Below, piece after piece: positions 1 to 5,579 of a stretch of DNA of 13,102 bases. The notes beneath the pieces were generated by a model that did no database searches, was not told where the DNA came from, and saw nothing but the letters and a program-made list of their open reading frames with translations. Source of the stretch: Anaerolineae bacterium. Lineage in GTDB: Bacteria; Chloroflexota; Anaerolineae; UBA4142. Numbering within the stretch: position 1 is the first letter of the stretch; every line of letters starts with the position of its first letter. The stretch lies in contig JAOACU010000010.1 in assembly GCA_026417715.1 (NCBI GenBank), positions 1-13,102 on the forward strand, in the 5' to 3' direction. The position numbers and the translations under genes were made by a program.

Positions 1-1447
1 CGACGTGTTCGGTGGGAGCGATGGCGATGCCGATTTCCTTGTAACGTGGTTGCACCGCACCAAACACGCGCGCCGCCGATTCAAAACGCCCCTGCGCCGA
101 TAAGGTGATGGCGATTCCCACAAGACAGTGAATCAAACCCGAACGATTCTCCAATTTCCGCCACGTGGCAAGACTAGAAGCGAGCAAACGCAGCGCCTCC
201 GTCGTCTTACCTTGTTTACGTTCCACCCGCGCCAGATGTTGTTGAACCCACGCGATACTCTCGTGTTGTTCGAGTTCGCGACACAGTTCCAGACTGGCTT
301 GGAACAACTCGCGCGCGCGTGCCCACTCACCTTGACAACACATCGCGCGTCCCAAGTTGTTCAGCAAACCCGCAATCCCGTTCTTGTCTTTCAACGCACG
401 TCGCAGTACCAAGCCGCGTTCGTACAGCGCAACCGCACGCGCACAATCACCTTGCAAATAAGCCGCACTGCCCAACCCCTCGAACAACGCTGACGCGATC
501 CATTGATCGCCGATTTGTTCGGTGAGTTGCAATCCTTCTTCAAAATACGTGACCGCTTGCGAATTGTTGCCTTGTGTCAATGCATGTGAACCGACATTCA
601 ACAGCATACACGCGACGAGCCACGCATCGCCATCCGCGCGCGCCAGTGCCAAACCCTCACGTGCCAATGCTAGTGCGCGCGCGTAATCTCCCCGCAAGTG
701 TCGTTCTCGCTCACTCAGCACATACAGGCACACTGCCATCAACCAGCGATCCTCCAATTGACGCGCCAGTACCAAACTTTGCTCGCACAATGTGCCTGCT
801 TGTTTCAGGTCTCCGTGCACATACGCCAGAACACCCGCGCCATTCAGTAACTTGGCATACAGTAATTGGAGTTCGCGATCGTTTTCTCTGTGAAGATGCG
901 CAATCTTTTGCAATGCCTCGTCGAACCATAGTCGTCCTTCTTTTAACATTCCGCGCATTGCCCAAAACTGACGCAACGCCGCCGTCAAACGCAACCCTTT
1001 GCGAAGATCAGTCTCCGAACCATCGCGACGACGGAAGGAGCAACGCAGTGCGGCATACAAATTTTCGCAATCCGCCTCTAACCGATCGAGCCAGACGATT
1101 TGATTCGCTCGTCGCAATTCCGATTCCGCGTTTTCGGCATAACGCAAGAACCAATCCCGATGCTTGGTGAAGAGTTCCGTCGCTTCGCCCGCATCAATCA
1201 GTTTGTGACGCGCGTACTCACGAATCGTCTCCAACATCCGATAGCGCATCTGGTCGCTTTGCGCATCCACCTCTACCAACGATTTGGTGACCAAACGCGT
1301 CAAACTATCGAGAACATCGGTGGGCGCGAGGAGAGGCGCAGGCGTGTCCGCATCGGCAACGATTTGTTCAGCGGCTTCTAACGTCCAGCCCCCCAAAAAG
1401 CACGCCAAGCGACGAAACAACACGCGTTCGCGATCGGACAGCGCATC
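1..1447 (-). pseudogene. C-terminal remainder (end of NB-ARC region plus TPR-like tail) of the same regulator, beyond the in-frame stop and running off the window
   Basis: Reading on from the TAA at 1448-1450 in the same frame, no further stop appears for 482 codons down to position 2. The translation begins DALSDRERVLFRRLACF, continues GGWTLEAAEQ, and later contains YRMLETIREYAR. This is the conserved order after the NB-ARC domain in this family. It is followed by TPR-like helical repeats such as GLLNNLGRAMCCQGEWARAR and, near the edge, ARVFGAVQPRYKEIG, the usual near-C-terminal region. The codons are intact and there is no frameshift. The break is therefore one codon (Tyr TAT or TAC expected, TAA present). 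Possible causes are a recent nonsense mutation, a consensus or assembly error, or a strain variant. The original protein would exceed 1010 residues. I see no start or ribosome site directly after the stop that would make this a separate gene. Confidence 0.8.
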
Positions 1448-3037
1448 TTAACTCCAATCCATTGCCCCTTGCAACGTTTGATGATGCGGCAACGCGGTGC
1501 GTAGTCCACTGGTCAGAATGCGAAAACGATCGCCCAGCCGATCGGCGATTTGCGCAACGCTCATCGTACGCGTGCGCGCCGCCGCCAGTTCAATCGCCAG
1601 TGGAATGCCATCCAATCGCCGACAGATTTCCGCGACAGCAAACGCGTTCTTCTCGTTCACAACGAAATGCGGATTGACCGCTGTGGCGCGTTTGACGAAT
1701 AACTGCACCGCATCGAAACGCATCAAATCGGCAACCATTTCTGGCGTAAACTTGGGGAAACTCGAATTAGCACGCTGATACCACGTGAGATCAGGTGCGG
1801 TTAGTGGTTGAACTTGCCAAAGTACCTCACCCGCGATTCCTAACGCTTCGCGTCCCGTGATGAGAATATGCAACTGCGCGCAACGACTCAGAAGTGTTTC
1901 GACTAACGACGCACACGTATCTACCACATGATCGCATCCATCGAGGAGCAAGAGTAGATGTTTGTTGCGTAGATAATCTGCTAGTGTGTTCTCCAGTGTT
2001 TGCTGTGCCGATTCGCGCACGCCCAACGCCATCGCAATCGTTGACGCGACTAACTCTTCATCGCTCAGTGTCGCCAAATTTACCCACCACACACCATCGC
2101 GAAACGCATTCACAAGTTGACTTGCCACTTGGATTGCCAGACTTGTTTTGCCGCAACCTCCTGCACCGATCAACGTGACCAAACGATGACGTTGGACGAG
2201 TCGTTCGAGTTCGGCGCGCTCGCGCTCACGTCCCACGAAATCGAGCCAACGCGTCGGCAAATTCGTCAATAGCGATTCTGCTGATGTGCGCCGCGCTTCG
2301 CTCTGACGTAGCCATTGATACAGTGTTTGGGTCTCGAGCGACGGTTCGACGTTGAGTTCATCGCGCAGGATACGTTCACATTCTTTGTATTGCTTGTACG
2401 CGGCAGAACGATCGCCCAAAGCGATTAGATTCACGATGAGATGCTGATGGGCTTTTTCGTTAGTCGGATCAATCGCCACGACGCGCTGAGCGTAATGATT
2501 TGCGCGCGCATAGTCGCTATACGTGCGCCACCACTGCACCAGTTGCAGTAGCAGATCAACATACATCGTGCGGAATCGTTCGCGCGGCGCGATGAGCCAA
2601 TCGTCGTAGCAATTCGCAAGTAGATCACCACGATACAAATCAGCGGCGGTTTGCCATTTTTCGATGTCCGTGCGCGTGGGGCGCGTACAGGTATTCGCCT
2701 CGATGATTTTTTGGAAGGTCGAGACATCTACCCAGAGGGAGGGATGGGGATTGAATTGCACCGCGTCGCGCGCGATGTAGATAATCTCGTTGCCCAAGCA
2801 TTTGCGGATGCTGGCAAGCGCGTTACGCAGCGAGGCGCGCGCTTGGTCGTCGGGAAAGTCGCCCCACAGTAACGCCGCCAGTTTTTCGCGCGCGTGAGGT
2901 TCGGGGTGCAAAACGAGGTAAGCCAAGAGTGCTTCGGCTTTGCGTGTAATGAGATGAATCGTCTGCGTGTCACATTCGAGATGAAACGCGCCAAAGAGGC
3001 GCAAGCGAATAGGTGGTATAGACCACGCGCGCGACAT
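1448..3037 (-). CDS. SARP/AfsR-like transcriptional regulator, N-terminal part (winged helix, BTAD, NB-ARC ATPase), ending at a premature TAA
   Basis: Probable DNA-binding ATPase regulator of the SARP/AfsR/LuxR-ATPase type. From the ATG at 3037 the product is 529 residues. An OmpR/SARP-like winged helix covers about residues 8-100 and a BTAD helical-repeat domain about 105-250. An NB-ARC ATPase begins near 270 with FVGRERER. The P-loop GAGGCGKT is at 291-298 with Lys297, Walker B is LLLLLDGCDH, and a GREALG sensor and RLDGIPLAIELAAAR (GLPLA-type) motif follow. Translation could also begin at an upstream GTG (3058), but the ATG at 3037 follows a strong purine-rich ribosome site (AGGGGAGGGG) and is preferred. 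The product stops at MDWS followed by TAA, whereas relatives continue WS-Tyr-D-x-L-S and then carry a TPR tail. The same frame continues open downstream, so this is the front half of a nonsense-interrupted gene. What it regulates cannot be told from the window. Confidence 0.85.
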   Translation of the reverse strand: MSRAWSIPPIRLRLFGAFHLECDTQTIHLITRKAEALLAYLVLHPEPHAREKLAALLWGDFPDDQARASLRNALASIRKCLGNEIIYIARDAVQFNPHPSLWVDVSTFQKIIEANTCTRPTRTDIEKWQTAADLYRGDLLANCYDDWLIAPRERFRTMYVDLLLQLVQWWRTYSDYARANHYAQRVVAIDPTNEKAHQHLIVNLIALGDRSAAYKQYKECERILRDELNVEPSLETQTLYQWLRQSEARRTSAESLLTNLPTRWLDFVGRERERAELERLVQRHRLVTLIGAGGCGKTSLAIQVASQLVNAFRDGVWWVNLATLSDEELVASTIAMALGVRESAQQTLENTLADYLRNKHLLLLLDGCDHVVDTCASLVETLLSRCAQLHILITGREALGIAGEVLWQVQPLTAPDLTWYQRANSSFPKFTPEMVADLMRFDAVQLFVKRATAVNPHFVVNEKNAFAVAEICRRLDGIPLAIELAAARTRTMSVAQIADRLGDRFRILTSGLRTALPHHQTLQGAMDWS

Positions 3038-3086
3038 TATCCCCTCCCCTGAAAACACACGCCGAGGTCAAATCTCTTCGATTCAA

Positions 3087-3115
3087 ATGATACTGATAAA
3101 ATCATTGCGCGTCAA
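3087..3115 (-). promoter_or_regulatory. Sigma-70-type promoter of the SARP-like regulator
   Basis: On the minus strand, TTGACG (3115-3110) and TATCAT (3092-3087) are separated by exactly 17 bases. Each box matches the consensus at 5 of 6 positions. Transcription would begin near 3080 and give a leader of about 43 bases before the ATG at 3037. This is prediction by consensus only. Confidence 0.65.
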
Positions 3116-3145
3116 ATTTGGGTTCAAATACGAGTATTGATAAAC

Positions 3146-3179
3146 AAAAAACCGCAGGTGAAACACCCTGCGGTTTTTT
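3146..3179 (-). terminator. Intrinsic terminator closing the nrf locus (symmetrical, possibly bidirectional)
   Basis: A perfect 13-base inverted repeat, AAAAAACCGCAGG (3146-3158) and CCTGCGGTTTTTT (3167-3179), surrounds an 8-base loop. Each strand reads a GC-rich hairpin followed by a T run. It lies 26 bases past the stop of the nrfA remnant and upstream of the regulator promoter, so it would insulate the regulator from nrf transcription. Confidence 0.85.
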
Positions 3180-3204
3180 CGTCCTTCGTCCTCTGTCCTC
3201 CGTC

Positions 3205-3997
3205 CTACTTTTTCGTCACGCGCAGCGCTTCGATTTGTGCTTGGCGCGCATAGTTGATCGAAAGCGCAAGCACGCGCGCGCTTTCTTGCGGACTGTGAAA
3301 ACCGGTGCTATTCTCGGCGGCGACGTAATCCCAATAGAACGTCGCGCGACGATGCAACGCACGCGCCTTGCTCAAATCAGCATCGGTGGCGCCGGACTTG
3401 ATCGCGGCGACAATCGCGTCAATTGCATCGAGTTGCGCGCTTTCAGAGGCGCGGAGCAAATCGGCGGTCCGTTTCTGAATCGTGAGGACGCGCTGTTTCA
3501 TTTCTTCCTCGCTCTGCTGATGGCACGGCAGACACGCTTGCGCGATGTTTTGCAGTGGACTGCGAATCCAGTGATCGGACACTTTGAGCGCACCTTCGCG
3601 CACGTACGGCATATGGCAATCCGCACACGACACACCCGAACGCGCGTGAATGCCCGTGCTCCACACTTCGAATTCAGGGTGTTGCACTTTGAGCATCGGT
3701 GCGCCAGTTTCTTGATGCGTCCAATCGCGGAAACCATACTCGTCGTAATGCGCTTCGATGGCTTCCGCTGTATAGCCCTTGCTCCAAGGGAACGTTAGAA
3801 TCTTGTCATCGCCTTTGAAATAGTACTCGACGTGACATTGCGCGCAGACGTACGAGCGCATCTCTTGGCGCGTGGCTTGCGTCCAATCAATGCCGCGTTC
3901 TTTGAGCGCGTTGATCAGCGCGGGGCGCGTGATGCGGAGTGCCATCTTTGGTCTTGCTGAACGAATCGTACTGGCGCGGAAAATTCTTGCCCCACAC
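3205..3997 (-). pseudogene. nrfA: nrfA remnant (ammonia-forming cytochrome c nitrite reductase), internally deleted and out of frame
   Basis: NrfA is the periplasmic pentahaem enzyme reducing nitrite to ammonium. The largest open part is 246 codons from an ATG at 3945 and matches the C-terminal half of NrfA. It has three c-type haem sites, CAQCH (residues 34-38), CADCH (107-111) and CLPCH (138-142). It also keeps the Ca2+/active-site signatures VEYYF (Glu40, Tyr41) and KVQH (Lys86, Gln88, His89), and NSTGFH near the end. Upstream in another frame, a GTG at 3997 after a GGAGGAG site begins WGKNFPRQYDSF, typical of mature NrfA N-termini. The two pieces meet around 3945-3955 in different frames. 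The segment expected between them, with haem 1 (the catalytic haem), haem 2 and the active-site Arg, is absent. The signal-anchor segment is absent too; its place is taken by an AT-rich repeat. No ribosome site precedes the ATG at 3945. It cannot encode active NrfA as read. Confidence 0.85.
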
Positions 3998-4010
3998 CGC
4001 GCTCCTCCAC

Positions 4011-4076
4011 AATTTCAGATTTTAGATTTCAGATTGCAGATTGAAAAATCTAAAATCCGCAATCTAAAATCTGCAA
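4011..4076. repeat. AT-rich inverted and tandem repeat between nrfH and the nrfA remnant
   Basis: The stretch is built of variants of AATCTAAAATCTGCAATC and its reverse complement (AGATTTTAGATTTCAGATT on the other half). It forms a long imperfect hairpin immediately after the nrfH stop codon. It sits where the start codon and membrane anchor of nrfA should be, so it probably arrived with, or after, the damage to nrfA. It contains stop codons in the nrfA N-terminal frame. Confidence 0.8.
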
Positions 4077-4556
4077 TCACTTGCCGTGTCCTATTCCCGC
4101 GTGACACGTCAAACAATCGGTGGGTGTTTTCGAGTCCGTGCGCGCGATCATCGTCACCATATCACCGTGACAGTACAAACAACTTTCTTGTGTAACCGCG
4201 CGATTGAGCGCGGTGATGCGAATCGGTTCGGGAAAATTGTTAAGGGTGAATGCCTTGCTGTGGTTGAAACCGTTCAGCCCCTTGATGGCATACTTGGCGA
4301 TGAGCGACGAGTGCGGTGTGTGGCAATCGTTGCAGACGGCGACAGCGCGATGACTGCCTTTTTCCCAGCCATCGTACATCTCGCGCATTACGTGGCAGTT
4401 CGCGCACGCGCGTGGATTGTCGCTCAAGTACGAAAATCCATCGGCGTAGTTGAACGTGAACGCGCCCAAGCCAAAGATACCACCCCCTACCCCGAAGAGC
4501 AACAACCACGCGGCAAATGGCATCGTCGCAAAGTACGTTCCGAATCTTCCCACCAT
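4077..4556 (-). CDS. nrfH: NrfH, tetrahaem membrane-anchored quinol dehydrogenase of the nitrite reductase complex
   Basis: NrfH (NapC/NirT family) takes electrons from menaquinol in the membrane and passes them to NrfA. The predicted 159-residue protein has one membrane helix at about residues 13-35 and then four haem sites: CANCH (51-55), CNDCH (75-79), CLYCH (126-130) and CLTCH (148-152). Length and layout are normal for NrfH. The sequence CANCHVMREMYDGWEKGSH, with a Met close after the first haem site, fits the family. The frame is open to a TTG ten codons upstream, but the ATG at 4556 directly follows GCGAGGAGAGG and was chosen. It is the first gene of the locus, with its own promoter at 4650-4678 and a structured leader. 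Its partner nrfA is broken, so NrfH here may be an orphan donor or may serve another periplasmic acceptor; the latter is speculation. Confidence 0.92.
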   Translation of the reverse strand: MVGRFGTYFATMPFAAWLLLFGVGGGIFGLGAFTFNYADGFSYLSDNPRACANCHVMREMYDGWEKGSHRAVAVCNDCHTPHSSLIAKYAIKGLNGFNHSKAFTLNNFPEPIRITALNRAVTQESCLYCHGDMVTMIARTDSKTPTDCLTCHAGIGHGK

Positions 4557-4577
4557 CCTCTCCTCGCTAGATGTAAA

Positions 4578-4616
4578 CACCCCCAAGCATGCGCGTCACG
4601 CACACACTTGGGGGTG
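4578..4616 (-). promoter_or_regulatory. Stem-loop in the nrfH leader
   Basis: The arms CACCCCCAAG and CTTGGGGGTG form a perfect 10-bp stem around a 19-base loop, inside which a smaller TGCG/CGCA helix is possible. The structure ends about 21 bases before the nrfH ATG and has no T run after it, so it looks more like an mRNA leader structure than a terminator. Its function is unknown. Confidence 0.55.
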
Positions 4617-4626
4617 CACTCATCAA

Positions 4627-4646
4627 ACCACCTTGTTCAAGGTGGT
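4627..4646 (-). promoter_or_regulatory. Operator-like palindrome at the nrfH transcription start
   Basis: A perfect dyad with 9-base arms ACCACCTTG and CAAGGTGGT and a 2-base centre lies just downstream of the predicted -10 box, covering about +1 to +20. The position suits a repressor site, though an RNA hairpin at the 5' end of the message is an alternative. I do not recognise the motif as a known regulator's site. Confidence 0.5.
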
Positions 4647-4649
4647 ACT

Positions 4650-4678
4650 ATTGTAGCATATTCGCGCAAATGTAGCAA
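4650..4678 (-). promoter_or_regulatory. Sigma-70-type promoter of nrfH
   Basis: On the minus strand, TTGCTA (4678-4673) and TACAAT (4655-4650) are 17 bases apart, and TG sits one base before the -10 box (extended -10). The start of transcription would be near 4643, about 87 bases before the nrfH ATG. Confidence 0.65.
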
Positions 4679-4693
4679 TAACAAAAGTCAAAT

Positions 4694-4773
4694 GACAAAA
4701 GACGAAGGACGAAAGACGAAGACTAATCACTGACGGTTGATCGCTGACAGTTGATCGCTAACCGCTGACCGCT
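4694..4773. repeat. Degenerate short tandem repeats in the nrfH/antitoxin divergent gap
   Basis: Two arrays lie side by side. At 4694-4723 a GACGAAG/GACAAAA-type 7-base unit repeats about four times. At 4732-4773 a 14-base unit repeats three times (GACGGTTGATCGCT, GACAGTTGATCGCT, then a diverged copy). A related GGAC-rich array occurs in the opposite orientation at about 3181-3206, at the other end of the nrf locus. No coding potential is seen. Confidence 0.65.
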
Positions 4774-4784
4774 AAAATTCGATA

Positions 4785-4813
4785 TTGACGTTGCCATCGA
4801 GTAGTGGTAAAAT
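4785..4813 (+). promoter_or_regulatory. Promoter of the antitoxin/PIN-toxin pair
   Basis: TTGACG (4785-4790) and TAAAAT (4808-4813) are 17 bases apart, each with one mismatch to consensus. Transcription would start near 4820, about 17 bases before the antitoxin ATG at 4837. Confidence 0.7.
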
Positions 4814-4836
4814 GGCAAACGCTGAAAAGGTGAATT

Positions 4837-5049
4837 ATGCAAGCCATAGAGTTTCAGACTACCATCAAGAACGGCATCATTGAAATTCCTCGTCAATATC
4901 TCAGGAATCTCTCTAATCGCGTGCGAGTCATCTTGTTGGTCGAATCGTCCCCTAAAACTACCGTGAATTTCATTGATCAACTCCTTGCTCACCCCGTGCG
5001 CGTACAAGGTTTCCGTCCCTTGAGCCGAGACGAAATCTATGCCAGATAA
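4837..5049 (+). CDS. Probable antitoxin of a VapBC-like pair
   Basis: A 70-residue protein encoded directly before a PIN-domain gene and overlapping it by 11 bases, the usual place of the antitoxin. The N-terminus MQAIEFQTTIKNGIIEIPRQ resembles the beta-strand-rich start of AbrB/VapB-like or related small antitoxins. The C-terminal third, with FIDQLLAHP and GFRPLSRDEIYAR, looks like the part that would wrap the toxin. The ATG is preceded by AAAGGTGA at suitable spacing. Known antitoxins of this kind neutralise the PIN nuclease and repress their own promoter. No classic ribbon-helix-helix or Phd motif is visible, so the identification rests largely on context and length. Confidence 0.7.
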   Translation: MQAIEFQTTIKNGIIEIPRQYLRNLSNRVRVILLVESSPKTTVNFIDQLLAHPVRVQGFRPLSRDEIYAR

Positions 5050-5461
5050 TCAAACCTCAGCATGTTTCATTGACACCAACATCTGGCTATATGCCTTTAT
5101 CGAGACGAGCGAGACAACCAAGTCGGCGCGGGCACGCACGCTGATTCAAGAGAATGACCCCATAGTCAGCACGCAGGTCATCAATGAAGTGTGCGTCAAT
5201 TTGTTGCGACGCGCGAACTTTACCGAAGAGCAAATTACTCAACTGGTCGAATCGTTTTACGAAAAGTACCGAGTGATCGAGTTGACCAAGTCCGTCTTAC
5301 TGCTAGCGTCTCAAGTGCGTCAGCAATATTCACTCTCTTTCTGGGATAGCACCATCGTGGCAGCGGCTTTGAGCGCGGGTGTGCCTGTTTTGTATTCTGA
5401 AGATATGCAACACGGATTGACGATTGAGGAACAACTTCAGATATGCAATCCGTTTCTCTAG
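5039..5461 (+). CDS. PIN-domain ribonuclease toxin (VapC-like)
   Basis: A 140-residue PIN-domain protein. The acidic metal-binding residues expected of an active PIN nuclease are all visible: Asp12 in FIDTNIWLY, Glu50 in VINEV, Asp103 in SFWDSTIV and Asp122 in SEDMQHG. VapC toxins cut tRNA or rRNA with Mg2+ or Mn2+. Length is normal for the family. The ATG lies inside the antitoxin reading frame, which ends 11 bases later, and only a weak ribosome site (GAGACGAAA) is present, so translation is probably coupled to the antitoxin. The target RNA cannot be inferred from sequence. The arrangement supports an intact toxin-antitoxin module. Confidence 0.9.
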   Translation: MPDNQTSACFIDTNIWLYAFIETSETTKSARARTLIQENDPIVSTQVINEVCVNLLRRANFTEEQITQLVESFYEKYRVIELTKSVLLLASQVRQQYSLSFWDSTIVAAALSAGVPVLYSEDMQHGLTIEEQLQICNPFL

Positions 5462-5462
5462 C

Positions 5463-5579
5463 CCAAGTGTGCCGCTTGACACGCGGCTAAGCCGTAACTT
5501 GTTGAGTCCTGTCACCGGCAATCGCGCTGGTGACTGTTGTGCCTAACTGCGTTAGTTAGGCAAGGAAGGAGAAAGAGCA
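5463..5579 (+). promoter_or_regulatory. Structured leader of the tungstoenzyme operon, candidate riboswitch or other cis-acting RNA
   Basis: This 117-base gap holds several helices in a row. GCCGC (5471-5475) can pair with GCGGC (5483-5487), or CGGC (5484-5487) with GCCG (5491-5494); these two pairings exclude each other. A 9-bp helix with one G-T pair joins GTCACCGGC (5511-5519) to GCTGGTGAC (5526-5534). A perfect 8-bp helix joins GCCTAACT (5541-5548) to AGTTAGGC (5554-5561). The ribosome site AAGGAAGGAG follows immediately, and TCCT (5507-5510) could pair with it. Molybdenum/tungsten cofactor (MOCO-motif) RNAs precede cofactor and tungstoenzyme genes, so that family is a reasonable guess. 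I did not recognise its full consensus here. A perfect TTGACA lies at 5476-5481 but has no convincing -10. Confidence 0.5.

Noticed and set aside
574..1170. Plus-strand open frame of 198 codons across the regulator tail
   Set aside because: The minus strand here encodes the TPR-like tail of the regulator. The plus-strand product is low-complexity Arg/Thr/His/Pro sequence without a ribosome site.
4086..4733. Plus-strand open frame of 215 codons across nrfH
   Set aside because: NrfH with four haem motifs is clearly encoded on the minus strand. The plus-strand frame runs through the promoter and repeats.
5476..5504. Promoter for the AOR gene using the perfect TTGACA at 5476-5481
   Set aside because: At 16-18 bases spacing there is no acceptable -10 box, and the TTGACA lies in the loop of a possible hairpin. 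It is kept only as a note.
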